Counted from the stretch's first letter, positions 38,043-48,174 are shown. The stretch is 64,000 nt of DNA from Palsa-601 sp963801185 (GCA_963801185.1 CAWDDW010000003.1:1-64000); one strand, 5' to 3'. Numbers and translations: made by a program. Notes: generated from the letters alone by a model not told the origin.

Positions 38043-39414
38043 ATGTTCGGCGCTATGGACAACGACCGCCAGATTGAGGACCCCGGCGAGAGTCCCGGCT
38101 TCATCCCTGACCCCGGCGCCAAGCAAGCGGCCCTCGAGCAGTTCGCCACGTACCTGAACCCCCAGAAGGTCCGGGTGTTGCGGGCTGCGGGACTCGACGT
38201 CATCGAAGCGGAGCGGTCCGGGCCCTTCGTCTGGGACCTCGACGGCCGGCGTTTCCTCGACTGCTTCACCTCGGCGGGCTCGTTCAATGTCGGCCGCCGC
38301 AACCCCCGGGTCGTGGCAGCAGCTCATGCGGCGATCGACCGGCTCGACCACGGCAACTTCCTGCTCTGCTCGAGGGAGAAGGCGGAGCTGGCGGCCAAGC
38401 TGGCCGAGATCTCGCCCGGGAACCTGTCGTGCACGATGTTCGGCACCGGCGGAGGTGAAGCCGTCGACTTCGCGCTGAAGCTTGCCCGGGGGGCCACGGG
38501 CCGCCCCCGTATCGTCTCGACGGTGAACGGCTACCACGGCCACACCGGATTCGCTCTTTCCGCCGGGGGCCGCGCGGCGTACCGCGAACCGTTCGAACCG
38601 CTCATGCCCGAGTTCGTGCAGGTGCCTTTCGGCGATGCCGACGCCCTCGCCGACGCCGTCGACGAGAACACCGCCGGCGTGCTGCTCGAACCTATACAGG
38701 GCGAGGGCGGGATCGTGGTGCCGCCTCCGGGCTACCTGGGCGCCGCGCGCGGCGTGCGACCGGGCCGGAGCGCTGTTGATCCTCGACGAGATCCAAACCG
38801 GCTTGGGCAGGACGGGGCGCTGGTGGGCGAGCGAGCACTTCGGCGTAGTGCCCGACATCATGACCACCGCGAAGTCGCTCGGCGGCTCGCTCGTGCCGAT
38901 CTCCGCCACGGTGTTCACCGAGGAGCTCCGGGAGTTCCTCATCCCGAACCCGTTCATCCATCTGTCGACGTTCGGCGGTTCCGACGTCGCTTGCGCGGTG
39001 GCGCTCGAGGTGATCGCGATCATCGAGGAGACCGACCTCGTAGCTCACGCGGCAGCGATGGGCGAGCGTCTCTTCACGGGGCTGCACTCGATAGCCGAGG
39101 CACACCCCGACGTCGTCTCGGAGGTGCGCGGCCTCGGCCTCATGGCCGGAGTCGAGTACGCAGAGGACTCGATGGGACCGCGCATGTCGTACCACTTGGC
39201 ACGTCACGGCGTCCTCGCCATATACAGCGGCAACCAGCCGGCGGTGATGCGCCTCATGCCGTCGCTCGTGATCGAAGAAGTCGAGGTGGACTTCCTGCTC
39301 GACGCCGTCGACCGCGCGATCGCCGATCTCGTATCCGGCACAGGGCCAGAAGAGTCCAGCAACACCCGCGTCCGCCGCCGGCCGGCCCGCCCGGCCGGGT
39401 CGAAGGTCGCTTGA
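38043..39414 (+). CDS. Class III aminotransferase, frameshifted
   Basis: PLP transaminase with MFGTGGGEAVDFALKLARGA (phosphate site), NGYHGHTGFAL, LLEPIQGEGGIVVPP, ILDEIQTGLGRTGRWWASE, and the Lys in MTTAKSLGGSLVPISA. Near 38747 the frame breaks: YLGAAR continues as AACDRAGALLILDE to the stop at 39414. ATG 38043 or 38055 could be the start. It is followed 11 bases later by an SCP2-like gene and then an APC permease, so it probably handles an imported amino acid or amine. It resembles ornithine/acetylornithine- or putrescine-type aminotransferases more than the one at 31144. Confidence 0.87.
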
Positions 39415-39425
39415 GGAGATGCTCC

Positions 39426-39785
39426 ATGGCCGACTGGGATGAGCTGGCCGAGGCGCTGGCCGACTACACCACGAACTGCAACGGAAACGAGCGCCTGCGC
39501 AAGATGCAAAGGGACTGGTCGAGGACGCTGCACTTCATCTGCTCCGACAGCGGCACGATCTTTTCGATGCTCGTCGAACGGGGCGAGATCCTGGCCTCGC
39601 CGGAGGGCCACGTCGGTACTCCCGACATAGTGGTGACCGCTGACTCGGAGACGTTCTGTGACATGTTCTGGGGAGACCTGAACCCGGTGCAGAAGTACCT
39701 CCGGGGCGAGATCGTCGTGAAGGGCTCCCAGGAGGACGTCATGCGCCTCGATGCCATCAGCTACGTGATCTGGCCCGACAGCTAA
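39426..39785 (+). CDS. SCP2 sterol-carrier-like domain protein
   Basis: A 119-aa stand-alone SCP2-like domain: MQRDWSRTLHFICSDSGTIF, VTADSETFCDMFWGDLNPVQ and KYLRGEIVVKGSQEDVMRL are the characteristic strands and helix. Such proteins bind lipids or acyl-CoAs in a hydrophobic tunnel. It starts 11 bases after the aminotransferase and its stop overlaps the permease start (TAATG), so all three are co-transcribed. Why a lipid-binding domain sits between an aminotransferase and a permease is not known. Confidence 0.85.
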   Translation: MADWDELAEALADYTTNCNGNERLRKMQRDWSRTLHFICSDSGTIFSMLVERGEILASPEGHVGTPDIVVTADSETFCDMFWGDLNPVQKYLRGEIVVKGSQEDVMRLDAISYVIWPDS

Positions 39786-41233
39786 TGGCTGACGCCGGAC
39801 CGGCGCCGCCAATCGCAATGGCCCTCCGGCGGTCCGTCGGCTCGGCGACCGCCACCGCAACCTCTGCAGGCCTCGCCTTCGCCGCCATAGACTATCTGGG
39901 GGTGGTCTCGATCCTGGCCTACGCGCCAGGGGCCACCGCAGCGCTGGCGATCTTCATCGGCGGGCTGATCGTGTTGCTGGTCTCTGCGATCTTCTCCGAA
40001 CTGAACGGCCTCTACCCGACGGCCGCAGGGATCCGGCTCTACCTCTCCCGCGCGGTCGGCAACCGGACGGCCCTCGTCGTCACCTTCACGTACATGACGA
40101 CGGTGGTCCTTGTCATCGCGGCTGACGCCTTCCTCATCGGAGCGGCCGTCCGTCACGTGCTCGGAGAGCCACCGGTGCTCGCCTACCTGTGGATCGCGGT
40201 GCTGCTGGGCATCGCAACCGGCGCCAACCTCTTCGGAGTCCGGCTCGCCGGCTGGGTCCAGACGGTCGTCACCTACACCGTGCTCACCGGAACCGTCGTA
40301 CTGTCCTTGATCGCACTGTTCCACCTTGGCGGAACCTTCAAGCACCCCTTTGATCTGTTCGGGAAGGGCAGTGTCTCTGGGATCCAGGCGGTGGCCTTCG
40401 CCCTGTTCCTCTACGCCGCCTTCGAGTGGGTCACCACCACGGCAGAAGAGGCCCGGACCCCGCCCGTCATCACCCGGGCGCTCTTCATCGCCCCTCTGCT
40501 CATCTGGCTGGTGTCCACCGTCTTCGCGCTCGGCCTGGCGCACCTTGTGCCGTTCTCACGCGCCCACGGCAGCGCCTATCCGCAGTTGCTCCTCGGACAA
40601 GCGGCGCTCGGGACCGTTGGCGAGCTGTGGATGCTGGCGCTGACCGTGCTGACGGCCCTCAACACCTTCAACGGGGGCTTCCTCGTCGCCTCCCGGTTCA
40701 TCTACGCCGCCGCACGCGAGGGAAACCTGCCACGCCAGTTCGCGAGCTTGAACCTCCGGGCCGTCCCGTGGCTCGCCGTGACCACGCTGGCGGTGGCGTC
40801 CGCCGCAGTCGCCGCAGTCGTATTCGCGACCGGGCAGTGGTTGCTGCTGGTGGCCGTCGGTGCCACCATCGAAGCCGGGATCTACGCCATCGCCTCGTTC
40901 TGTCTCGTGGTCCTGCGACGCCGCGAGACCCGCGAACGCCCCTTCCGAGTCGTCGGAGGCAAGCCACTGGCGGCCTTCGGCGTTGTCCTGTTCAGCGTCC
41001 TCTTCCTCGCCACGGGGCTCTCCGATCCGAAGAACTCCCGCCACTTCTCGCTCGCCCCGATCGGCGTGATCGCGATCCTGGCGGCGCTATCCACCGGCTA
41101 CGTGCTCGTCGTCGTCCCGCGGCTCCGCGCGGCAGCGGCCGCCCGAGCCGCTGCCGCCGCCCGCCCGCGGCGCCGTCCGCCGAGGCCGGCTGCCACGCCG
41201 GATGAGTCGACACCAGCTGGCGACCATGCTTGA
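39785..41233 (+). CDS. APC-family amino acid/amine permease
   Basis: A 482-aa permease with about 12 membrane helices. The start GLAFAAIDYLGVVSILAYAP and the region SELNGLYPTAAGIRLYLSRA are the unwound helix-1 and helix-2 parts of APC transporters. FALFLYAAFEWVTTTAEE is the helix-6 acidic motif. The C terminus is an unusual Ala/Arg/Pro-rich tail (about 35 residues). Translation is coupled to the SCP2 gene. The likely substrate is whatever the aminotransferase two genes upstream uses. Confidence 0.87.
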   Translation: MADAGPAPPIAMALRRSVGSATATATSAGLAFAAIDYLGVVSILAYAPGATAALAIFIGGLIVLLVSAIFSELNGLYPTAAGIRLYLSRAVGNRTALVVTFTYMTTVVLVIAADAFLIGAAVRHVLGEPPVLAYLWIAVLLGIATGANLFGVRLAGWVQTVVTYTVLTGTVVLSLIALFHLGGTFKHPFDLFGKGSVSGIQAVAFALFLYAAFEWVTTTAEEARTPPVITRALFIAPLLIWLVSTVFALGLAHLVPFSRAHGSAYPQLLLGQAALGTVGELWMLALTVLTALNTFNGGFLVASRFIYAAAREGNLPRQFASLNLRAVPWLAVTTLAVASAAVAAVVFATGQWLLLVAVGATIEAGIYAIASFCLVVLRRRETRERPFRVVGGKPLAAFGVVLFSVLFLATGLSDPKNSRHFSLAPIGVIAILAALSTGYVLVVVPRLRAAAAARAAAAARPRRRPPRPAATPDESTPAGDHA

Positions 41234-41278
41234 GATCACGGGCGTGGCGACTGCCACCTCACGGACGGCGATAGGACG

Positions 41279-43189
41279 ATGAGCACCCTCGGGCGGATCC
41301 GCCGGATCATCGTCGGCCGCGCCCTTTCTGCCAAGGAGGCCGCTACCGAGCAGATCACGCCGGTAGAGGGCCTCTCGGCGCTGTCGCTCGACGCCCTCAC
41401 GTCGGTCGCCTACGGCCCCCAGGCGATCTTGTTCGTCCTCGCCGCGGCGGGGGCGACCGCGCTCCACCTCATCTTCCCCATCACGCTTGCGATAGTCGGG
41501 CTCCTCGCAATCCTCGTCACCTCGTACCGGCAGGTCATCAACGCGTACCCCCACGGCGGGGGCGCCTATGCCGTCTCGCGCGACAACTTCGGCCCCAAGG
41601 TGAGCGAGCTCGCGGGCGCGTCCTTGATCGTCGACTACACCTTGACCGTCGCGGTCTCGATCGCCGCCGGCGTCGCACAGTTCACCTCCGCCTTCCCCTC
41701 GACGGCGCCCTACACGGTCCCGATGTGCCTCGGCATCCTGGCTGTCATCACCGCTCTCAATCTGCGCGGTCTCGGGGAGAGCGCCCGCGCCTTTCTTGTC
41801 CCTACCCTCGTGTTCATCTTCGGCCTGCTGGCCGTGATCGCCGTCGGGTTGATCCACCCGCTCGGTACACAAACCGTCCTTGCCGGGAAGTCACTCGTCG
41901 CGACACACACGATGGAGGCCGTAAGCGTGCTCCTTGTGCTGAAGGCGTTCTCGGCCGGCTGCAGCGCCCTGACCGGAGTGGAGGCGATAGCGAACGGGGT
42001 CCCCCTCTTCAAGGAGCCCCGTGTCGTCCGCGCGAAGCGCACCGAGCTCCTGCTCGGAGGGATCCTCGGCCTCATGCTGATCGGGCTGGCGGTACTGGCT
42101 GACAAGTTCCACGTGCGGCCGAAGGCGAACGAGACCGTGCTGAGTGAGATCATGTCGGAGGCGGTCGGCCGCCACTGGGCCTACTACATCGTCTCGCTCA
42201 CGATCACGCTCGTGCTGGCACTCGCCGCCAACACGTCGTTCGGCGGATTGCCGGTGCTTACCAGCCTGCTCTCGAGGGACAATTACCTCCCGCACCTGTT
42301 CGGGGTTCGCGACAGCCGGCTCGTCTTCGGCAACGGCGTCTGGACGCTGACCGTGTTCTCCGGGGTGCTGCTCGTAGCGGTCGGCGGGAACACGAACACC
42401 TTGATCCCGCTGTTCGCCATCGGGGTGTTCACCGGCTTCACCCTGTCCCAAGCCGGTCTCGTCGTCCACTGGCGCAAGACGCGAGAGCACGGCTGGACTC
42501 GGCGGTCCGTCATCAACGGTCTCGGTGCTGTGGTGACCGCGACTGCGACCGTGATCTTTCTGCTCACCAAGTTCGTCGAGGGTGCGTGGGTCGTCGTGGT
42601 GGCGATACCGCTCCTTATCGTCCTGTTCAACCGGATCGAGAAGTACTACGCGCGCGCCCGCGAGGACATAGGTATAGGAGTCATCCCGGCGTTGCCGCAG
42701 GCCAAGCGCACAGTCGTCGTGGTCGCGGTCGCCAGCGTGTCCCGCCTGACCCAGCACGCTCTTACCGAGGCGATGTCTCTCGGCGACGAGGTCATCGCGG
42801 TGACGGTCGTATACGACGGGGAGGTGCCGGGCCTGCCAGCGTCAGACATCGAGCGGCAATGGCGTGTGTGGAACCCTGGAACGCCGCTCACCGTCCTCCA
42901 TACCGACTACGCCTCGATCGTCCGGCCGATCGTTCGCTTCGTCGACGAGCTCCGCACCGACCACGAACGCCAGCTGGTCGTTCTCATTCCGGTCGTGATC
43001 CCCGAACGCCTCCGGTACCGGCTGCTCCACAACCAATTCGATCTGGTCCTTGCCTCGCAGCTCCGGCGCCGCCCGGACGTCGTGGTCGCCCGCGTGCCCA
43101 TGCCGATCGGAACTCTCGGTCCACCGGAGGTCGAGGAGGACGAGGGCGCCGGCGAGGGGGTCGAGCAGGGCGGTGCCCACGCGCCCTAG
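41279..43189 (+). CDS. kimA: KimA-like potassium transporter (APC superfamily)
   Basis: A 636-aa transporter that aligns by eye with Bacillus KimA (YdaO) along its length: ALSLDALTSVAYGPQAILFV, SYRQVINAYPHGGGAYAVSR, AGASLIVDYTLTVAVSIAAG, LLVLKAFSAGCSALTGVEAI and LALAANTSFGGLPVLTSLLS. A cytoplasmic C-terminal domain follows (RTVVVVAVASVSRLTQHALT, ending in VVIPERLRYRLLHNQFDLVL). KimA is a proton-coupled high-affinity K+ importer inhibited by c-di-AMP. No c-di-AMP riboswitch fits in the 45 bases upstream. Its TAG stop shares CTAG with the stop of the convergent sulfatase. Confidence 0.87.
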   Translation: MSTLGRIRRIIVGRALSAKEAATEQITPVEGLSALSLDALTSVAYGPQAILFVLAAAGATALHLIFPITLAIVGLLAILVTSYRQVINAYPHGGGAYAVSRDNFGPKVSELAGASLIVDYTLTVAVSIAAGVAQFTSAFPSTAPYTVPMCLGILAVITALNLRGLGESARAFLVPTLVFIFGLLAVIAVGLIHPLGTQTVLAGKSLVATHTMEAVSVLLVLKAFSAGCSALTGVEAIANGVPLFKEPRVVRAKRTELLLGGILGLMLIGLAVLADKFHVRPKANETVLSEIMSEAVGRHWAYYIVSLTITLVLALAANTSFGGLPVLTSLLSRDNYLPHLFGVRDSRLVFGNGVWTLTVFSGVLLVAVGGNTNTLIPLFAIGVFTGFTLSQAGLVVHWRKTREHGWTRRSVINGLGAVVTATATVIFLLTKFVEGAWVVVVAIPLLIVLFNRIEKYYARAREDIGIGVIPALPQAKRTVVVVAVASVSRLTQHALTEAMSLGDEVIAVTVVYDGEVPGLPASDIERQWRVWNPGTPLTVLHTDYASIVRPIVRFVDELRTDHERQLVVLIPVVIPERLRYRLLHNQFDLVLASQLRRRPDVVVARVPMPIGTLGPPEVEEDEGAGEGVEQGGAHAP

Positions 43190-44718
43190 CTCATCGCCGC
43201 GATGGGCTGACGCGGCGGGTACTTCCCGAAGGTCCTGAAGTGATTGGCGATGCCGCTCGTGAAGCTGTCGATGTACGCCAGCTTGCGGATCATGTAGCTC
43301 CGGCTCTCCTTCGGGTCGAGGTAGAGGTTGTAGAGCCGCCCGTGTGAGTACTTCTGGGTCACGCCTGTGAACCCGCCGAGGTTGAGGCAGTCGCGGTCGT
43401 CGTCCGAGGTCGAGGCGACCATGAACTTCCACTCCCCGACCCTCAGTGCCGAGAAGACGTTGGTGAGCCAGTAGTAGACGTACTTCCGGTTGGACTGCCC
43501 GTCGGGGTCGAGCAGGAAGGACACCTGGTTGACCCCATCGATGAACCGGTCGGTCGGTACCTCGTCGCCAAGGCCGGCGAGCTCGAGGAAGGTGTTGAAG
43601 AGATCCATCTGCGAGAAGAGCCCGTCGGTGGCGCGATCAGCCGGGATCATGGCAGGCCAGGTGAAGATGCCCGGCACGCGCTGGCCGCCCTCCCAGGTCG
43701 ATCCTTTGGCGCTGCGCCACGGCGAGTACGCGGCATCCGGCCAAGTCTCCATCTCAGGTCCGTTGTCCGACGAGATGAACACGATCGTGTCGTCCATTTG
43801 GCCTGTGGCCTCGAGCTCCGCGACGATCCGGCCGACAATGTCGTCGAGCTCGATGATGGTGTCCTTGTAGGGGTGCTTGGCCGGCGAAGAGCCGAGGAAG
43901 CGCTCGAGCGGGTAGTTGTCGAAGTGTGCGCCGCGTGTGCAGTGGTAGAGGAGCCATGGGGGGCGATCCGGCGGGGCGGGCTCGGCCATACGGCGGATGA
44001 ACGCTAGCGAGTAGCTCGCCCACTTGTCGTCGAGCGTCGAGAGAACCGGGATAGTCACCTCCTCGACGTCCTCCGTGGCCCCTCCGCGCGTCGCGTGCAC
44101 GAAACACTTGTTGAAAGGGAGGTTCTCAACCCACTTCGTCCTCTCCTCGCTGTAGACGATCTCGGGGAAGAAATTCGGGTCGCGCCACTCGGTGTACATG
44201 TCCGATACCGACAAGAAGCCATAGAAGTCGTCAAAACCGACGTTCTGCGGCTGCGACTCGACGTTCTCGCCCATGTGCCACTTCCCCACCGCCTGGGTGA
44301 CATAGCCGGCGCTCGACAGCAGCTGAGGGAACGTGATCTCGCCGTCGAGCCCGCCCGGCTGACCGTACATCGGCGGCCTGAGAAGGCCGTGGCGCATCGG
44401 TAGTCGGCCCGTCATGAGCGAGGCACGCGACGGTGTGCACGAGGGCTCGGAGTAACACGAGGTGAGGAGCGTGCCACGGCGGGCCAGCCGGTCGATGTTC
44501 GGGGTGGGTGCCCCGACGGCAGCGCCCCCGCCGTAACAACCGAAGTCACCCCACCCGACGTCGTCGAACAGGATCACGACCATGTTGGGTCGCTTACCTG
44601 CAGACCTGTAGTCGGCGAGCCGCGCTGCGACACGCTGCTCTTGTGCCTCCAGGACGAAGTGGGGTTCGAGACTGTCGCGATCGCTCACCGTCTCTGCCAC
44701 AACGGGATCATGCGACAC
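43186..44718 (-). CDS. Type I sulfatase (formylglycine-dependent)
   Basis: Arylsulfatase-type hydrolase of 510 aa. The formylglycine signature is SEPSCTPSRASLMTGR, in which the Cys must be oxidised by an FGE enzyme not present here. Metal and active-site blocks are VVILFDDVGWGDFGCYGG, AVGKWHMGE and FISSDNGPEME. No signal peptide is visible, so it is probably cytoplasmic or exported by another route. GTG 44718 follows AGGGGGTGG, and an upstream extension to 44904 in frame is unlikely. Typical substrates are sulfate esters of carbohydrates, steroids or phenols. Confidence 0.9.
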   Translation of the reverse strand: MSHDPVVAETVSDRDSLEPHFVLEAQEQRVAARLADYRSAGKRPNMVVILFDDVGWGDFGCYGGGAAVGAPTPNIDRLARRGTLLTSCYSEPSCTPSRASLMTGRLPMRHGLLRPPMYGQPGGLDGEITFPQLLSSAGYVTQAVGKWHMGENVESQPQNVGFDDFYGFLSVSDMYTEWRDPNFFPEIVYSEERTKWVENLPFNKCFVHATRGGATEDVEEVTIPVLSTLDDKWASYSLAFIRRMAEPAPPDRPPWLLYHCTRGAHFDNYPLERFLGSSPAKHPYKDTIIELDDIVGRIVAELEATGQMDDTIVFISSDNGPEMETWPDAAYSPWRSAKGSTWEGGQRVPGIFTWPAMIPADRATDGLFSQMDLFNTFLELAGLGDEVPTDRFIDGVNQVSFLLDPDGQSNRKYVYYWLTNVFSALRVGEWKFMVASTSDDDRDCLNLGGFTGVTQKYSHGRLYNLYLDPKESRSYMIRKLAYIDSFTSGIANHFRTFGKYPPRQPIAAMS

Positions 44719-44829
44719 GGCCACCCCCTGGTCTGTGGAAGGGGCCGAGTGTACTCGTGGCCGTGTGACCGGCCCGTAGGTCTCAGGGCCGCGGCAATCA
44801 AGCCGACCCACTCGGCGTACGATCGCGAT

Positions 44830-45120
44830 ATGGATACGGTCGTGTCCGACGAGGCGCGCGAGTACGTCAAAGCGCGCGGGGGTGTGGTCTTCGTCCGGGC
44901 TCACTCACATCAGTGCTGCCACGGATCGACCACCTTCCTCGACACCACCACCAAGCCCCCACGCGACCGCGACGACTTCGTCTCTGTCAGCACCGACGAG
45001 ATCGATGTGAGATTCCTCGGCAGCTCCGCCGGGGAGCCGCATGAGCTCGTCATCGAGCTGCGAGGCGTGCTCCGTCGCCACCCGGTGAGCTACTGGGACG
45101 GCTGCCTGTTCAAGCTGTAG
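44830..45120 (+). CDS. DUF779 family protein
   Basis: A 96-aa protein with the DUF779 core GGVVFVRAHSHQCCHGSTTF and the C-terminal HPVSYWDGCLFKL. The double Cys and neighbouring His look like a metal site. Members are often encoded beside NAD-dependent aldehyde dehydrogenases, but none is adjacent here. ATG 44830 is chosen at the start of the conserved region. Its stop overlaps the end of the convergent WS/DGAT gene by 11 bases. Confidence 0.85.
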   Translation: MDTVVSDEAREYVKARGGVVFVRAHSHQCCHGSTTFLDTTTKPPRDRDDFVSVSTDEIDVRFLGSSAGEPHELVIELRGVLRRHPVSYWDGCLFKL

Positions 45121-46564
45121 CCGCGAGCGCCCGACGGCGAGCCGCTCCGTGGTGCTTCCGCAGTGGCATCTCTGCCGGCGCGTGGTCCCCGGCCAGGGCA
45201 AGCACCTCTTCGAAGCCCTCGCGGAAGCACTCCATCAGAACGTCGTAGTCCGGCACTGACGAAGTGTCGATCGTGAAGCCGACACAGCACGTCTCGTCGT
45301 AGGTGAGCAACGTGACGTTCACGGCGGAACCGGTCGTCGGACCGAAGGCATAGTAACCCGTCACCAGCGCCCCGCCCAGGTAGATCGGCATCCTGATGCC
45401 CGGCACGTTGCTCGCGAGGAAGTCGATGTGCTTGAGCATGGCGCCAACCACTGCCGACGGGAGCATGTTCAGCGTGCCGGCGATGCCGTTCGTCAGCGGC
45501 AGGGCGCGATCGTCGCGAGCGGCCCGGCACCGCTGGCCCGTGAGCCGTATGCGAGTAGCCGGATCGGCCTCCCCGACCGGCACCTTGAACCGCTCGAGCG
45601 TGATCCGGTTCCCCGCGTCAGGGTCACCCTCCTTGCGGATCGAGATCGGGAGCGTGATCCGGAGCTCGTCGACGGCGGCACCGTGACGCTCGTGGTAGCG
45701 GCGAAGCCCGCCTGTGACCGAAGCCACGAAGGCGTCGTTGAGCGTGCCACCGGCCGCTGTCGCAGCCTTCTTCAGGTCCTTCACGCCGACGGTCATCATG
45801 TCGAGGTGCCGGCCGAGGCCCCGATCAGTCATCACCGACGAGAGCGTGTCCGACACCGGGGCGACGAACTGGCCGATTGCGCGAGCGGTGGCGAGTGCAT
45901 CGACTGTCGACCGGAGCGGGCTCCGGGCGACGTGAACGGCTGTTGGGACCGCCCCCGACAGCCCGTCGCGGAAGCTCTCGAAGACTCGGTGCCAGTCGTA
46001 CGCGAGCGACTCCCGGACGAGCTCGGCGGCGCCTAGAGCGGGCTCGTGCCCGTCAGTCATCGGGACGATGTCGCCGGGCTCGGTGCGGCTCGTGGTCTCG
46101 AACAGCAAGAGCGCCAACTTCATCCCGCCGATCCCGTCGGTGAGAGAGTGATGGACCTTCATGACCAGGGCTGCGTGACCGCCGACCAGGTTCTCGATGA
46201 GCGTGAACTGCCACAGAGGTCGCGAGAGGTCGAAGCCGGTCATCGCCTCGACGCGCGCGAACTCGACCACGGTCGCGGGCGTGTGAGGCTTGGGCGACTC
46301 GATCCGGCGGAGGTGGACCGACATGTCGAAATTCGTATCGGTCCAACGCGGTGTCGCCAACCGGCCGGGTGGAGCGATCGGGCGCTGCCGGAAACGCGGC
46401 GTCAGGCGGGTGGCCCGATCCAACCTGGCAGTCAACACGTCGAAATCGGGCGACTCGTCGAGCCACGCGACAGCGACGATCGTCGAGCGAAGACCTGGAT
46501 CCTTTTCGAGGTACCAAGAGAACGCGTCGGTGTCCCTCATGAATACTTCGGTTTGCTCGCTCAT
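45110..46564 (-). CDS. WS/DGAT acyltransferase (wax ester/triacylglycerol synthase)
   Basis: A 484-aa acyltransferase with the active-site motif HHSLTDG (HHxxxDG) in VMKVHHSLTDGIGGMK and the C-terminal half blocks ITLPISIRKEGDPDAGN and FLASNVPGIRMPIYLGGALV. ATG 46564 is preceded by AGGAG. The enzyme joins acyl-CoA to a fatty alcohol or diacylglycerol at the membrane to make storage lipid. It is divergent from a second WS/DGAT gene starting 160 bases away. Confidence 0.92.
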   Translation of the reverse strand: MSEQTEVFMRDTDAFSWYLEKDPGLRSTIVAVAWLDESPDFDVLTARLDRATRLTPRFRQRPIAPPGRLATPRWTDTNFDMSVHLRRIESPKPHTPATVVEFARVEAMTGFDLSRPLWQFTLIENLVGGHAALVMKVHHSLTDGIGGMKLALLLFETTSRTEPGDIVPMTDGHEPALGAAELVRESLAYDWHRVFESFRDGLSGAVPTAVHVARSPLRSTVDALATARAIGQFVAPVSDTLSSVMTDRGLGRHLDMMTVGVKDLKKAATAAGGTLNDAFVASVTGGLRRYHERHGAAVDELRITLPISIRKEGDPDAGNRITLERFKVPVGEADPATRIRLTGQRCRAARDDRALPLTNGIAGTLNMLPSAVVGAMLKHIDFLASNVPGIRMPIYLGGALVTGYYAFGPTTGSAVNVTLLTYDETCCVGFTIDTSSVPDYDVLMECFREGFEEVLALAGDHAPAEMPLRKHHGAARRRALAATA

Positions 46565-46723
46565 GACTACTCCTCGAGGCTCATCGCCACACACTTTGAA
46601 GCTACGACCGTTCGTCCGTCATCTTTAGAGGCGAACGTCACGATTCCTGCCGAACGGCCCTGTCGGGCGAGTCACCGACGGTCGTACCGTGCAATTGGTT
46701 CTCCCGCGAGAAGGAGGTCCGCG

Positions 46724-48173
46724 GTGGAGAGGTTGAACGCGCTCGATGCTGAGTTTCTTCACTTGGAAGATGGGATCGTCCACATGCACATCGCCGGTGT
46801 GTGCATCTTCGACGACCCGCCGCCCCGAATGCACGATCTCGAAGCGCTCGTCGCTTCGAAGATGGGGCAGATCCCGCGCTACCGCCAACGCGTCCGCGCG
46901 GTGCCGTTCGAGCTCGGGCGGCCGGTGTGGGCAGACGACCCGCACTTCGACCTCGGCTACCACCTGCGGCACTCGGCGCTGCCCGCTCCCGGCGACGACG
47001 CGACGTTCTGCCGCCTGATCGGCCGGATCATGTCCCATCCGCTCGATCGCGAGCGCCCACTTTGGGAGACATGGCTCGTCGAAGGCCTCGAGGATGGGAA
47101 GTGGGCGATCGTCTTCAAGATCCACCACTGCATGGTCGACGGGATCGCCGGCGTCGAACTGCTCAGCGTGCTGATGGACCTGACGCCCGGCACGACGATC
47201 GGCGAGTCGCGGCCGTGGGCGCCGCGCCGCGAGCCGATGGGGGCGGTGAAGGTGCTCGACGCGTGGGGAGGGCTCCTGTCGGACAGCTTTGCGACCACGA
47301 AAGGCCTTGGAAGAGCGATCGCGCACCCGTTCGCCGCGGCGCGCACGGCCTTCGAGACGGCTGAGGGAGCTGTGCGCTTCACGCGTCTCCTGTCGCCGAA
47401 CAAGCCCCTTTCGATCGAGGGCGCCATCGGCCCGAACCGGCGCTGGGCACACTCGTCTGCCAGCCTGGCGGACGTCAAGACGATCCGGTCCGCCTTCGGC
47501 GGCACGGTGAACGACGTCGTGCTCGCGGCGGTTTCAGGCGGCTACCGGGCGCTGCTCATCGAAAGGGGAGATGACGCCGACCATGCCGTCGTCCGCTCGC
47601 TGGTGCCGGTGTCGACTCGCCACGAAGATGGCCGCGGCGTCCCCGACAACCGCGTCTCCGCCCTCCTCTACGAGCTCCCGGTGCAGATAGACGACCCGGT
47701 CGAGCGACTCGAGGCTCGTGCACGACCAGATGACCAAGCTGAAGGGATCCCACATCTCCGAGGCGGGCGAGGTGATCACTACGATCGGCAATCTCGCCCC
47801 ACCGATGGTCGTCGGTCCCGTGAGCCGGATGACCACCCGGTCGATGCACGCGTTCGGGCAGCACTCGCTCAACACCGTCACGACGAACGTTCCGGGCCCT
47901 CAGTTTCCGCTCTACCTGCTCGGTCACGAGCTGCTCGAGTACCGGCCCTTCGTGCCCATCAGCCACGGAGTGAGAGTCGGCACGGCCATCTTGTCCTACA
48001 ACGGGAACGTCTTCTTCGGCATCACCGGGGACTACGAGACGATGCCGGATGTCGCCGTGCTCGCGGACGCCGTGGAGTCTGGCATCGAGGAGCTCCGCGA
48101 CCTTGCTCTCGTACGCCTAGGCAAGAAGCACCCGCGGCGCGCCCCTAGCGCACGCCCGCGCAAGGCGGGCTGA
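46724..48173 (+). CDS. WS/DGAT acyltransferase, frameshifted
   Basis: Second wax ester/triacylglycerol synthase-like enzyme, about 482 codons. Active-site motif HHCMVDG in VFKIHHCMVDGIAGVELLSV; start block LNALDAEFLHLEDGIVHMHI; later ASLADVKTIRSAFGGTVNDV. Near 47715 one indel breaks the frame, and homology continues as LVHDQMTKLKGSHISEAG to the stop at 48173 (QHSLNTVTTNVPGPQFPLYL). GTG 46724 follows AAGGAGGTCC. The pair of divergent paralogues shares one promoter region, which suggests joint control of storage-lipid synthesis. Confidence 0.9.
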
Positions 48174-48174
48174 G

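Noticed and set aside
41234..41278. c-di-AMP (ydaO) riboswitch ahead of the KimA-like gene
   Set aside because: Only 45 bases separate it from the previous gene, far too short for that riboswitch.
39785..43189. Minus-strand open frames opposite the two permeases (e.g. 39782-40543, 41087-41872)
   Set aside because: They read as Asp/Arg/Gly-rich low-complexity sequence, the usual antisense image of membrane proteins, and have no start signals.
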